Shown: positions 8,862 to 17,530 of the stretch, piece after piece
How the letters are laid out: each line of letters opens with the position of its first letter
Numbering within the stretch: the stretch's first letter is position 1
NCBI GenBank assembly: GCA_025782575.1
Contig: JALGYY010000043.1
Span: 142,501-206,500, forward strand
DNA length: 64,000 nucleotides
Direction: 5' to 3'
Source of the DNA: a bacterium
GTDB lineage: Bacteria; Orphanbacterota; Orphanbacteria; Orphanbacterales; Orphanbacteraceae
Program-made: the position numbers and the translations under genes
The notes under the pieces: generated by a model
Seen by the model: only the letters and a program-made list of their open reading frames with translations
Databases searched by the model: none
What the model was told of the DNA's origin: nothing

Positions 8862-9449
8862 TCACTTCGGCCGCCGGGATTTCGGGATGAGGGCACGGAG
8901 AACAGGGCTGCTCACCAGTCGGGCTGACGACTCGAAGAAATGGTCGAGCCCCTCAAGCCCTTCCCTCTCGTAGAGCGCAGCCTGCAGACCCATCTCGAGT
9001 TTGTCGATATCATTCACGAACCGCGCTTCCGGCGTCTCCCCGGCCTCGAACTCTTCCCAGAGTGCGCGGTATTCTTCCGCCCCCGGCAGATCGCGCAGGG
9101 ACTCGATCATCGATTCCCGTTCCCGCCGCTCCTTCTCATCGGGTGAGATACCGTCGAAGGGCGTGATATCTCCGGCGCCGATCTCACCGAGCTCGTGCAG
9201 CAGCGCCATCTTGGCAACATGAAAAGCATCGAGCTCAGGAAAATGATCCCTGGCGAGAAAGAGGGCGAGAATGGCGACAGCGAACGAATGCTCGGCCACG
9301 CTCTCGCATCGTTCCGCCGGCACATCACAGCGAAGCCACCCCTGTCGTAGGAGTCGCTTCAGCTGGCTGAGCGCGTAGTACGTGCGAATAACAGGTGGGA
9401 GGTCTTCCCCTTCAATCAACTTTGACGGATGATCCCCTTTGGTCTTCAC
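8862..9449 (-). CDS. HD-domain 5'-nucleotidase, YfbR/HDDC2 family
   Basis: Protein of 195 aa, the usual length for YfbR/HDDC2 deoxyribonucleoside 5'-monophosphatases. Family motifs are 'ESVAEHSFAVA' (first metal His), 'LLHELGEIGAGDITPFDG' and 'VNDIDKLEM' (last Asp). The central HD pair reads His-Glu instead of His-Asp. Glu could still bind metal, but the change is unusual for this site. The GTG start at 9449 has no good ribosome binding site and lies 22 bases after the stop of the upstream gene, so translation may be coupled. Expected substrate is dNMPs; the role is in nucleotide salvage or pool control. Confidence 0.85.
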   Translation of the reverse strand: MKTKGDHPSKLIEGEDLPPVIRTYYALSQLKRLLRQGWLRCDVPAERCESVAEHSFAVAILALFLARDHFPELDAFHVAKMALLHELGEIGAGDITPFDGISPDEKERRERESMIESLRDLPGAEEYRALWEEFEAGETPEARFVNDIDKLEMGLQAALYEREGLEGLDHFFESSARLVSSPVLRALIPKSRRPK

Positions 9450-9471
9450 CGTCGACGGCCGCCCCAGCAGA

Positions 9472-10626
9472 TCATACCGGAGAGCCGATCCACTTCTTGA
9501 AGTAATAAGGACTATCCGGATCTTCGTTCAACCGGCTGACGACTTCATAGAACCAGAGCTCCAGAGGCGACTCATGGGCATCGAGCATGGGAAACGGATT
9601 GTACTGCCTGGTCTGGAGAGCGCGGCCCAGATAATCGAGCGTGGCGAGCGCCAGTTCGGGGATGTCAATCCTCCCCACTTTTTCCAGATTCATCAGCTTG
9701 TCATACACCTGGGACATGGCCCGGCCACCCGGAATGAATCCGAGCGCCCGTGTCCGCATGATGGGATAGAAGAAATCGAGCACCACACGTTCGGTACCGT
9801 AGGCGCGGGCGGCTTCTTCCTGAAGAAAGTCTTTGGGGGTGGCAAGGCTTGCCGAGTAGGCGCCGTTCCGGCCGTATTCCATAGATTGGGGATGTCGACT
9901 CTCGCGGTGCAGGCTCCCTCGCCAATCGGCGAATACCGTCGCTTCTACGGGGATACCCTCCTGCTCGAGTATATGGCCGAAGTGAACGGCAAGCTCACCC
10001 ATCGTGTAGCGCGTCCAGTCGAGCATGCGGCTGTCAAGCGGCTCCAGTTTCCACTGGTACAGACCTTCATCGTCGATGTCCTTGACATAGATCGGCGGGC
10101 AATCGGGTAGCAGACCGGAATGCGCGGCGGCAACGGTATTGATGTAAATGACCTTGTCGGCACCTGCCTCGCGAAGCATCTGGAGTGTGTTTTCCAGATC
10201 CTTTCCCTCGATCTTGAGCCCCTTGTTCACCCAGTGAAACCGGTCGCCCAGGCCGACCTCTTCGGCATACTCCTGCGTGCGGAGACCGGTCTCGTAACCG
10301 GGTGACCGTGTCAGATCACGGGATATGATGGTCACACTGCCCCGATCTCCGAGGTTATGAATCACAGCGGCCGCGAGAGCTCCGCCGATCCCGGCGCCGG
10401 TAGCCCCGGCCAGCAGGAAATGTTTATCCCCCAGCCAGCTCAGATCGTACTCGTGCCTGTCCAGGAGCACTTCCTGGGCCGCCCAGGTCCGCCTGGTCAG
10501 GTGGTCGGATTCAGACTCGTGGCGTGCGATCTCCTCCTTGGTCGGCTTATGTAGCGCGGGCGCCCCATTCTTGATCCGAAGAAGAGGATCGGGTCTGGCA
10601 AAAGGGCTCGGGCTGTCCTGCATCAT
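9472..10626 (-). CDS. Rossmann-fold NAD(P)-binding protein, possible enoyl-CoA/acyl reductase
   Basis: Protein of about 384 aa from ATG at 10626, with AGGGAG upstream; an in-frame GTG at 10686 would add 20 residues. Around residue 75 is a dinucleotide-binding signature 'LLAGATGAGIGGALAAAV', followed by 'VTIISRDLTRSPG' where SDR-like proteins bind the ribose. Later come 'KVIYINTVAAAHSG' and a Tyr-rich region 'EYGRNGAYSASLA'. The overall size and order recall FabV/trans-2-enoyl-CoA reductases, but the typical Y-X8-K motif is not evident. It lies 71 bases downstream of an acyl-CoA dehydrogenase in the same direction, which suggests acyl-CoA metabolism. The exact reaction is unknown. Confidence 0.55.
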   Translation of the reverse strand: MMQDSPSPFARPDPLLRIKNGAPALHKPTKEEIARHESESDHLTRRTWAAQEVLLDRHEYDLSWLGDKHFLLAGATGAGIGGALAAAVIHNLGDRGSVTIISRDLTRSPGYETGLRTQEYAEEVGLGDRFHWVNKGLKIEGKDLENTLQMLREAGADKVIYINTVAAAHSGLLPDCPPIYVKDIDDEGLYQWKLEPLDSRMLDWTRYTMGELAVHFGHILEQEGIPVEATVFADWRGSLHRESRHPQSMEYGRNGAYSASLATPKDFLQEEAARAYGTERVVLDFFYPIMRTRALGFIPGGRAMSQVYDKLMNLEKVGRIDIPELALATLDYLGRALQTRQYNPFPMLDAHESPLELWFYEVVSRLNEDPDSPYYFKKWIGSPV

Positions 10627-10697
10627 AACTCTCTCCCTCGCTGGGTCGTCCGGGTTGAATGCCGGTCGGAGAACCGAATCCGGCACACCACCCCCTC

Positions 10698-11861
10698 TCA
10701 GGATTGTCTTTCGAGCTGGCCACTCTCCTTGATGAGCGCTGATGCGATCACGCTCCTCTGAATCTGGTTCGTCCCCTCGTATATTTGGGTGATTTTGGCG
10801 TCACGCATCATTTTCTCGAGGGGATACTCGCGCATGTATCCGTAGCCCCCGAGAATCTGCAATGCGTCAGTGGTGACTTTCATGGCAGTATCGGAAGCGA
10901 ACGTTTTCGCCATTGCGCTTATTTTTGCAATGTTCTTCGCTCCGGAATCGACCACCCGGGATGCGTAGTAGACCAGATTACGAGCCGCCTCGATCTGGAT
11001 AGCCATGTCGGCCAGCATATGTTGGATCGCCTGAAACTGTGTGATCGACTTCCCGAATTGCTCGCGATGTCTCGCGTACTTGATCGCCTCGTCAAACGCA
11101 CCCTGCGCGATGCCGACCGCCTGAGCAGCCACGCCCGGTCGCGACTTGTCGAACGTCGCCATGGCGACCATGAATCCGAGTCCTTTCCGGCCGAGCAGAT
11201 TTTTCGCAGGCACCCGGCAGTTTTCGAAGATGAGTTCCCTCGTAGCAGAGGCGCGGATCCCCATTTTGTCTTCTTTTTTGCCGAATCCGAAGCCGGGCGT
11301 CCCTTTTTCCACGATAAACGTACTCAAACCGCGGACACCAGCTCCGCCGGTTCTTGCAACGACTGTGTAGATCTCAGCGTCGCCCCCGTTCGTGATCCAT
11401 TGTTTCGTACCGTTCAAAATGAAGTCGTCGCCATCCTCTTCCGCTGTCGTCCGAATGGCGGCGGCATCACTTCCCGCGCCCGACTCGGTCAGGGCGAATG
11501 CGCAGAGTCTCTTTCCGGCGGCAATATCAGGGAGGTACTTCTGTTTTTGCTCCTCATTCCCGAACAGAAGGATCGGATAGGCTCCGAGCGCCGAGGCGGC
11601 GAACGCGAGTGCAATGCCGCCGCACACTTTCGAAATCTCTTCCGTGGCGATACTCATCTCCATGACACCGCCGCCGAACCCGCCGTATTCTTCCGGAATG
11701 AAAACAGCGTAGATATCCGCCTCGGCCATCGCTTCTACGACCGCCCAGGGAAACTCCCCCGTTCGGTCGAGCTCCGCGCGAAGAGGCAACGCTTTTTCCC
11801 GCGCGATCTTCGCGCAAAGATCTCGAATCATCAACTGTTCGTCTGTAAGGAAATAATCCAA
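10698..11861 (-). CDS. Acyl-CoA dehydrogenase
   Basis: FAD-dependent acyl-CoA dehydrogenase of 387 aa, a full-length single-domain member. It starts 'MDYFLTDEQLMIRD' at a TTG codon with GAGGGAG eight bases upstream; no better ATG fits the conserved N-terminus. Family signatures seen are 'CAFALTESGAGSDAAA' and 'QWITNGGDAE' (FAD and substrate binding) and 'QIYEGTNQIQRSVIA', which holds the catalytic glutamate. It converts acyl-CoA to trans-2-enoyl-CoA and passes electrons to ETF. The chain-length preference cannot be read. It is followed in the same direction by a NAD(P)-binding protein. Confidence 0.95.
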   Translation of the reverse strand: MDYFLTDEQLMIRDLCAKIAREKALPLRAELDRTGEFPWAVVEAMAEADIYAVFIPEEYGGFGGGVMEMSIATEEISKVCGGIALAFAASALGAYPILLFGNEEQKQKYLPDIAAGKRLCAFALTESGAGSDAAAIRTTAEEDGDDFILNGTKQWITNGGDAEIYTVVARTGGAGVRGLSTFIVEKGTPGFGFGKKEDKMGIRASATRELIFENCRVPAKNLLGRKGLGFMVAMATFDKSRPGVAAQAVGIAQGAFDEAIKYARHREQFGKSITQFQAIQHMLADMAIQIEAARNLVYYASRVVDSGAKNIAKISAMAKTFASDTAMKVTTDALQILGGYGYMREYPLEKMMRDAKITQIYEGTNQIQRSVIASALIKESGQLERQS

Positions 11862-12061
11862 TGTATAGGCTCCCTCTTCTTTCCGGGAAGCGCCTATGCC
11901 GGCGCCGGTACGTTATCTCGATACAGATGGCGGTATGAACTGATCCCGCCCGATTGACGGCCCTCCGGCCGAATCAGGGGCAAAGTGTAGCACAATCCAG
12001 ATCCTACGGGGATCGAGATAACAAGGGCGGGAGAGGCCGCCTCTTTTACCGGCATACTGGT

Positions 12062-12453
12062 TCAGGACTGCTCGAGCGGCGCAGCGAACGCGAGAACATA
12101 TCCGTCGACATCAATCGAATACGCGACACGGTGGCCCCAGCTTCTCTCTTCCAAATCGCTGATCTCCCGAGCACCCGCTTCGATCGCCCGTCTGTGATAG
12201 GAGAGCGGATCGTCGACCACCAAGTAGATTTCCGCTCGCGATTCTCCCTGTCGAGGAGATGGGTCGGGCAACTCTTCCCCGAGCAGTTTCCGAATTCCGG
12301 CAGCGGGCATGATCCCGAGTACTGCACTTCCGACAAGATCAAACTCTGTCATGCCAGGTACGTCGAGGCGTGGGGGGCGCCCAGCACTTCACGGTAGAAA
12401 CGGGCACTCGACTCTTGATCGTCGACATATATAATGATGTGAAAAGCGTTCAT
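12062..12453 (-). pseudogene. VOC-family (glyoxalase/bleomycin-resistance) protein, frameshifted
   Basis: The gene begins with ATG at 12453 (GAGG upstream), reading 'MNAFHIIIYVDDQESSARFYREVLGAP', the normal N-terminus of a VOC metalloprotein. Its frame then runs into TGA. The rest, starting 'RLDVPGMTEFDLVGSAVLGIMP', is in the neighbouring frame to 12062. Adding one C to the C6 run near 12376-12381 restores a continuous 130-residue domain. It is therefore either a real frameshift or a homopolymer sequencing error. It starts 8 bases after the ScfR-type regulator and is probably in its transcript. An ORF starting at the internal ATG (12352) would lack the first beta-alpha unit. Confidence 0.8.
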
Positions 12454-12461
12454 CCTGTCCC

Positions 12462-13898
12462 TCAATCGGTTTCGATGGGGGCATAAAACGAAACGCCCCG
12501 TACGTTCTCATCAACACGGATCGGAATCTGAAGTGGGGGAAACGCGCGGGCCTTGCAGTCCATCAACTCACATAGCCTGCAGGTGATTCCCACCGGAACG
12601 GCTGTCTCGGGATGGGCGAGATCGACACCGTCGGCGTAGACAAGCTGCCGCGCCGAATCGAGGTCACACCCCAATCCGATCGCATAATGTACTTCCCGTG
12701 CATGATATCCACCCCGGTGCTTCAGGATGGTACGGGAGATGGAAAAGAATCTGGTGCCGTCGGCCATCCGGGAGACCTGCACCCGGATTCGTCCCGGCTG
12801 CAGAAAGGCGGCATGGACATTCCATAGGGGACAGAGACCGCTGAATCGGGGAAAGTGGATTCCGCCCGAATTAAATCGCTTGGAAATGTTCCCCGCCAGG
12901 TCAACTCGAACCATGTGAAACGGTACGCCCTCCGCACCGGGCCTGTGAAGTGAAGTGAGTCGATGACAGACCTGCTCCGCGCTGACGCGGAAACGGTGAC
13001 CAAGAAGGTCGAGGTCGTACCGCACCTCCTCTGCGTCAGCCAGAAACTCCCGATACGGCATGAGTACAGCGGCGGCAAAGTAGTTCGCCAGCGCCACACG
13101 AGCGAGAACCCGTGACTCCGCCGATGTCAGACGGGATGCACCGGTCAGGCGCTCGAGGACCTCGGGACATCGCAACAGACCGATCTGATAGGCGATCTGA
13201 AAGTTGCGTGAACCCCGGCGCAACAGCTCGGAGATCAGCAGCTCCTTCTTCCTGGGATCGAAGCGCCTGACAGCCCCTCCCATCTCATCGAGCTTGAGAA
13301 CTCTCACCGTTACGCCGTGTCTCTTCTCGAGATAGAGGGGAAGTCCGGCAAATAGATCCTCACCGGTCAGTTGAGCCTCCCGCCAGACCATCTCGGCCTG
13401 TTCTTCCAGTTCGGGAAAATAGTTGTTATTGCTCTGGAGAAAATCGGATACCTCTTCGGGTGACAATCGTGACCTTTCGATATCGGGCAGGTCTCCGTCG
13501 TCGAGCAGTTTTTCCGTGAGCGCTTCAGCGGAATCATGCGCCCCGTTATAGGCGTGAAAGAGATGAAGCACCGCGCGAGCGCCCTCCGGACTTGCAGCGA
13601 CCATGTCCCGGATATCCTCCTCCGGAACTGGTCGATCATCGAAAAGCGGATCGCCGAACACCTCTCTCAGCGCCGCCTCGAGCCTCGTCTCCTCACCAAC
13701 CGAGAGCGACCCGAGATCGAGAGAGAAGATCGTGGCGAGGCGGATGAGGAGATCCGCACTGAGAGGCCGCCGATCATGTTCGATCAGGTTGAGATAGCTC
13801 GCTGAAATCTCCATCCGCTCAGCCAGCGCCGCCTGGGTGAGCTTTTCCTTCATCCGAAGGCTACGAATCTTCCTGCCGAAACGGGTCCGCCTGGCCAC
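12462..13898 (-). CDS. ScfR/RamB/PrpR-type XRE transcriptional regulator
   Basis: Protein of about 478 aa. GTG at 13898 is preferred since GGGGGGAAG precedes it, whereas the ATG at 13919 has none. The N-terminus is an XRE helix-turn-helix ('LTQAALAERMEISASYLNLIEHDRRPLS'-like, about residues 20-55). The centre resembles the IrrE/DUF955-DUF2083 segment. The C-terminus has the family hallmark 'CRLCELMDCKARAFPP'; in mycobacterial PrpR equivalent cysteines hold a cluster. RamB and PrpR control glyoxylate and methylcitrate genes in response to acyl-CoA. Here it is divergent from aceB-aceA, which supports the same role. It may repress or activate, and may also control itself. Confidence 0.88.
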   Translation of the reverse strand: MARRTRFGRKIRSLRMKEKLTQAALAERMEISASYLNLIEHDRRPLSADLLIRLATIFSLDLGSLSVGEETRLEAALREVFGDPLFDDRPVPEEDIRDMVAASPEGARAVLHLFHAYNGAHDSAEALTEKLLDDGDLPDIERSRLSPEEVSDFLQSNNNYFPELEEQAEMVWREAQLTGEDLFAGLPLYLEKRHGVTVRVLKLDEMGGAVRRFDPRKKELLISELLRRGSRNFQIAYQIGLLRCPEVLERLTGASRLTSAESRVLARVALANYFAAAVLMPYREFLADAEEVRYDLDLLGHRFRVSAEQVCHRLTSLHRPGAEGVPFHMVRVDLAGNISKRFNSGGIHFPRFSGLCPLWNVHAAFLQPGRIRVQVSRMADGTRFFSISRTILKHRGGYHAREVHYAIGLGCDLDSARQLVYADGVDLAHPETAVPVGITCRLCELMDCKARAFPPLQIPIRVDENVRGVSFYAPIETD

Positions 13899-14034
13899 TT
13901 CGCTTCCCCCCTTTCTCATCGAAGAGCACGATCATTCGCTCTTTTTGATTGGAACAGATCAATTCTTTTGCAGATATTAACAGACTTTACTGATTTTCAC
14001 AATTTCTTTACAATCTCTATTTACCCTAACTTAT

Positions 14035-14057
14035 TGTCAATACATACGTTATTGACA
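14035..14057. promoter_or_regulatory. Inverted repeat over the aceB -35 box, candidate operator
   Basis: TGTCAATA (14035-14042) and TATTGACA (14050-14057) are perfect inverted copies separated by 7 bases, in the AT-rich 241-base region between the regulator gene and aceB. The right arm contains TTGACA, the apparent -35 box of aceB. A regulator dimer bound here would block or recruit polymerase. Binding by the adjacent ScfR-type protein is inferred. Confidence 0.55.
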
Positions 14058-14079
14058 TATCATCTCTTCTTGTGATACC
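14052..14079 (+). promoter_or_regulatory. Probable sigma-70 promoter of aceB-aceA
   Basis: TTGACA (14052-14057), a 16-base spacer and GATACC (14074-14079), the latter preceded by an extended TG. The -10 matches only partly. The leader to the aceB ATG is about 55 bases. Confidence 0.5.
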
Positions 14080-14139
14080 ATTTGTTATCTAGTCATACTC
14101 AATTTCACAGCCCTCTATCCCGGAGGGTGGAGGGCCCTG

Positions 14140-15750
14140 ATGGAAAGTCACGCCCAAATCAAGTCAAACGGAAATCGGGTTGAAATCCTCGGAGCCATGC
14201 CACCCCCGTACGCCGAGGTCCTCTCCTCGGAGGCAGCCGCCTTTCTCGCCCACCTCCATCGACGGTTTGCGGGAGAGATCGATCGGGCACTCCTGAAGAG
14301 AGAAACACGAAGAGAACGCCTTGCCGCCGGTGAGCCGCTACGCTTTCGAGCGGAAACCGCGTCCATTAGAAATACCGACTGGAAGGCCGCCCCCCTCCCT
14401 GCCGATCTTTCCCGCCGGATAGTCGAGATCACAGGACCGGTAGACCGCAAAATGATCATCAATGCGCTGAACTCCGGCGCCGACGTATTCATGGCGGACT
14501 TCGAGGATTCGACCTCGCCTACCTGGGCGAATCTGGTGGAAGGACAACTTCATCTTCGCGATGCCGTTCGAAGAACCATCCGCTTTGAAGATCCCGCTCG
14601 AAAGAAGACCTATCAATTGAACGAGAAGACAGCCACACTTCTCGTTCGCCCCCGAGGCTTTCATCTCATGGAGAATCACTTCCGGGTCGACGGGCGTCCG
14701 ATCCCGGGAAGTCTTTTCGATTTCGGTCTCTATTTTTTTCACAATGCAGCCGAGTTGATATCCCGCGGTTCCGGTCCCTACTTCTACCTGCCCAAACTGG
14801 AATGCCACGAAGAAGCGCGCCTCTGGAATTCCGTTTTTCTGGAGGCGCAGAAGTCGCTCGGTATTCCGCAGGGAACGATCAAGGCGACCGTTTTGATCGA
14901 GACCCTGCCTGCTGCATTCGAGATGAATGAAATCCTTTATGAACTGAAGGAGCATTCTTCCGGACTGAATTGCGGCAGGTGGGATTACATCTTCAGCTTC
15001 ATCAAGACGATGCGGAACGATCCACATGCGATCCTTCCGGATCGGTCCCAGGTCACAATGGAGCAGCCATGCATGCGCGCTTATACCCAGCTGGTGGTGA
15101 AGACATGCCACAGGCGAGGTGTACACGCCATGGGAGGAATGGCGGCCCAGATCCCCATCAAAGGCGATCCGAAAGCGAACGAAGCAGCACTGACAAAAGT
15201 ACGGGACGACAAGATGCGGGAGGTACGGGACGGGCATGACGGCACATGGGTCGCCCACCCGGGCCTCGTCCAGCTGGCACGGGAAATTTTCGAGTCAAAT
15301 ATGACCGGTGACAACCAACTCGATTGTCGGCGGGAGGATGTGTCGGTGGGAGAAGAAGACCTACTCGAGATTCCGACCGGGACCAGGACCGAGCATGGTT
15401 TAAGACTGAACGTTCGAGTCGGGATTCAATACATCGAGGCATGGCTTCGCGGCAACGGCTGTGTCCCCCTCTACAACTTAATGGAAGACGCTGCTACAGC
15501 CGAAATATCGAGGTCCCAGATCTGGCAGTGGATACGGCACGGCGCCACGCTGGATGATGGCCGGCCGATTACGACCGAGCTGCTGAACCAGGTGATCGAT
15601 GAGGAACTTCAGCACATGTTGGATGATGTGGGGAGTGATCGATTCCGGTCCGGCCGGTTCGACGAAGCGCGCGAACTCTTTGCCCGGCTTTCGAGTTCAG
15701 AGATCCTGGAGGAATTTCTTACGCTTTCCGCTTACGGACAGCTTGACTGA
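14140..15750 (+). CDS. aceB: Malate synthase A
   Basis: Condenses glyoxylate and acetyl-CoA to malate, the second step of the glyoxylate shunt, in the cytoplasm. The 536 aa match isoform A length. The start ATG has GGAGGG about 12 bases upstream and a second GGAGGG closer. Signatures seen are 'NSGADVFMADFEDSTSPTW' (Mg/acidic site), 'LLVRPRGFHLMENH', 'KATVLIETLPAAFEMNEILY' and the malate synthase signature 'KTMRNDPHAILPDRSQVTM'. The gene is followed 81 bases later by aceA in the same direction and is divergent from an ScfR/RamB-type regulator, so the shunt genes form one regulated unit. Confidence 0.97.
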   Translation: MESHAQIKSNGNRVEILGAMPPPYAEVLSSEAAAFLAHLHRRFAGEIDRALLKRETRRERLAAGEPLRFRAETASIRNTDWKAAPLPADLSRRIVEITGPVDRKMIINALNSGADVFMADFEDSTSPTWANLVEGQLHLRDAVRRTIRFEDPARKKTYQLNEKTATLLVRPRGFHLMENHFRVDGRPIPGSLFDFGLYFFHNAAELISRGSGPYFYLPKLECHEEARLWNSVFLEAQKSLGIPQGTIKATVLIETLPAAFEMNEILYELKEHSSGLNCGRWDYIFSFIKTMRNDPHAILPDRSQVTMEQPCMRAYTQLVVKTCHRRGVHAMGGMAAQIPIKGDPKANEAALTKVRDDKMREVRDGHDGTWVAHPGLVQLAREIFESNMTGDNQLDCRREDVSVGEEDLLEIPTGTRTEHGLRLNVRVGIQYIEAWLRGNGCVPLYNLMEDAATAEISRSQIWQWIRHGATLDDGRPITTELLNQVIDEELQHMLDDVGSDRFRSGRFDEARELFARLSSSEILEEFLTLSAYGQLD

Positions 15751-15831
15751 TATGAGACTGAAACTCACAAGACGAATTCACCTCGATTCCGGAATATACG
15801 AATCCAGGCAACTTGCTCGAGGAGGAACACG

Positions 15832-17112
15832 ATGAACGCCACGCCTGCCTACCATCATCCGTCTCCTGACCCGAATGAAGATTCGAAGCGCTGGGAGGGG
15901 ATCTCGAGAAATTACAGCCAGGAAGATGTAGATCGGTTGCGGGGCTCGATTCGCATCGAGCATACCCTTGCCGATCTGGGTGCGAGACGGCTGTGGGATC
16001 TACTGCACTCAGAGGACTACGTCCACGCCCTCGGCGCCGTGACCGGGAATCAGGCGATGCAGCAGGTGCGGGCGGGGTTGAAAGCGATCTACGTCAGCGG
16101 ATGGCAGGTAGCCGCAGACGCCAATCTGTCAGGACATACATACCCGGATCAGAGTCTCTATCCCGCGAACAGCGTGCCCCAGCTGGTGAAGCGGATCAAC
16201 GCCTCACTCCAGAGGGCGGATCAGATCGAACATGCCGAGGGGAACAGCGACAATTACTGGTTCGCTCCGATCGTCGCGGACGCGGAAGCGGGATTCGGCG
16301 GTCCGCTGAACGCATTCGAGCTCATGAAAGCGATGATTGAGGCGGGCGCGGCCGGTGTGCATTTCGAAGACCAGCTCTCCTCTGAAAAAAAATGCGGCCA
16401 CCTGGGAGGCAAGGTACTTATTCCTACGAGCCAGTTCGTGCGAACGTTGACGGCCGCCCGTCTCGCGGCGGATGTACTCGGCGTGCCGACTCTGGTGATC
16501 GCCAGAACCGATGCGAACAGTGCCCATCTACTGACGAGCGACATCGATCCGTATGACCACCAGTTCCTGACAGGTGAGCGAACTCCCGAAGGATTCTTCC
16601 GTATTCGTGGCGGCCTGGACTCGGCGATCGCCCGCGGACTTGCCTATGCTCCCTATGCGGACCTGATCTGGTGCGAAACCGGTCATCCGGACATCGAGGA
16701 AGCGAGGCGATTCGCCGACGCGATTCACAAAGAGTATCCGGGTAAGCTCCTCGCCTATAACTGCTCACCATCGTTCAACTGGAAGGCCAATCTGGACGAC
16801 CGATCAATCGCCACATTCCAAAGTGACCTCGGTGCGATGGGGTACAAATATCAGTTCGTGACTCTTGCCGGATTCCACCAACTGAATCACGGCATGTACG
16901 AACTCGCACGCGCCTACAATGAACAGGACATGGCGGCCTACTCCAGGCTTCAGCAGGCGGAGTTCGCGTCCGAAAAAGATGGCTACACCGCCACCAGGCA
17001 CCAGCGCGAAGTCGGCACCGGCTACTTTGACGACGTGAATCGGGTGATCGCCCACAATGAATGCTCCACGCTGGCGCTTCAGGAATCTACTGAGAACGAG
17101 CAGTTCGAATAG
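15832..17112 (+). CDS. aceA: Isocitrate lyase
   Basis: Cleaves isocitrate to succinate and glyoxylate, opening the glyoxylate shunt for growth on acetate or fatty acids. The protein is 426 aa, the size of the short bacterial form (E. coli type). The active-site cysteine lies in the signature KKCGH at residues 186-190; '[20 protein letters not shown]' supplies the Mg-binding acidic residues and '[12 protein letters not shown]' is also conserved. ATG follows GAGGAGGAACACG. It is downstream of aceB with an 81-base gap that shows no terminator. The acyl-CoA dehydrogenase nearby fits a fatty-acid or acetate diet. Confidence 0.97.
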   Translation: MNATPAYHHPSPDPNEDSKRWEGISRNYSQEDVDRLRGSIRIEHTLADLGARRLWDLLHSEDYVHALGAVTGNQAMQQVRAGLKAIYVSGWQVAADANLSGHTYPDQSLYPANSVPQLVKRINASLQRADQIEHAEGNSDNYWFAPIVADAEAGFGGPLNAFELMKAMIEAGAAGVHFEDQLSSEKKCGHLGGKVLIPTSQFVRTLTAARLAADVLGVPTLVIARTDANSAHLLTSDIDPYDHQFLTGERTPEGFFRIRGGLDSAIARGLAYAPYADLIWCETGHPDIEEARRFADAIHKEYPGKLLAYNCSPSFNWKANLDDRSIATFQSDLGAMGYKYQFVTLAGFHQLNHGMYELARAYNEQDMAAYSRLQQAEFASEKDGYTATRHQREVGTGYFDDVNRVIAHNECSTLALQESTENEQFE

Positions 17113-17188
17113 ACAGCGCGCCGATGTGAGTGTGATGGGCGTCTGGCGAAGTTTAAAGGGGCAAGGGAACAGCAGCATCGATCGGGGT

Positions 17189-17530
17189 TCACTCGTCGCG
17201 GAGTCGCTTTCCCATACTGACACGATCTTCGATGGCGTAGCCGAGCCGCTCGTAGAATTTGATCGCTCCACGATCGGAAGGACGGATCTGCAGGTTCAGT
17301 TTGTGACATCCTGCATGGATCAGTGAGCGCTCAACGGCTCCCACGAGCTCCCCGCCTATCCCGATTCGCCGATGATCGGGGTGAACCGCCACGCGGTAGA
17401 CCCATCCCCTGTGTCCATCAAAACTTCCCATGGCCGTACCAACAATCTCTCCTCGCCCGTCTCGGGCGACAAAGATATGGGGGCTGTCCGGAGACGTATG
17501 CGTTTCTCTCTCGCCTCGCCCCCCCCCCGA
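17189..17530 (-). pseudogene. YpeA-like GNAT acetyltransferase, N-terminus missing
   Basis: The frame is open from just after the HNH gene's TGA to 17189. From 'SPDSPHIFVARDGRGEIVGTAM' to 'FYERLGYAIEDRVSMGKRL' it matches the C-terminal two thirds of YpeA-type GNAT proteins, including the acetyl-CoA loop 'AVHPDHRRIGIGGELV' (Arg/Gly-rich). About 40 N-terminal residues, which normally hold the first strand and 'LW..CGL..PWNDP', are absent because the HNH gene occupies that position. The only ATG inside (17431) would start after strand 3. The junction is a run of ten C on the + strand. The fragment looks truncated by insertion or deletion. Confidence 0.72.
17519..17528. repeat. C10 homopolymer at gene junction
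   Basis: Ten C on the + strand, three bases past the stop of the HNH gene and at the broken 5' edge of the acetyltransferase fragment. It may mark a rearrangement point or an assembly weak spot. Confidence 0.6.

Noticed and set aside
12026-12041. GGCGG/CCGCC hairpin after the VOC gene as terminator
   Set aside because: Only five pairs and no T-run; too weak to annotate as a terminator.
14338-15258. 306-codon ORF on the minus strand
   Set aside because: It lies wholly within aceB, which is a secure call, and shows no family motif.
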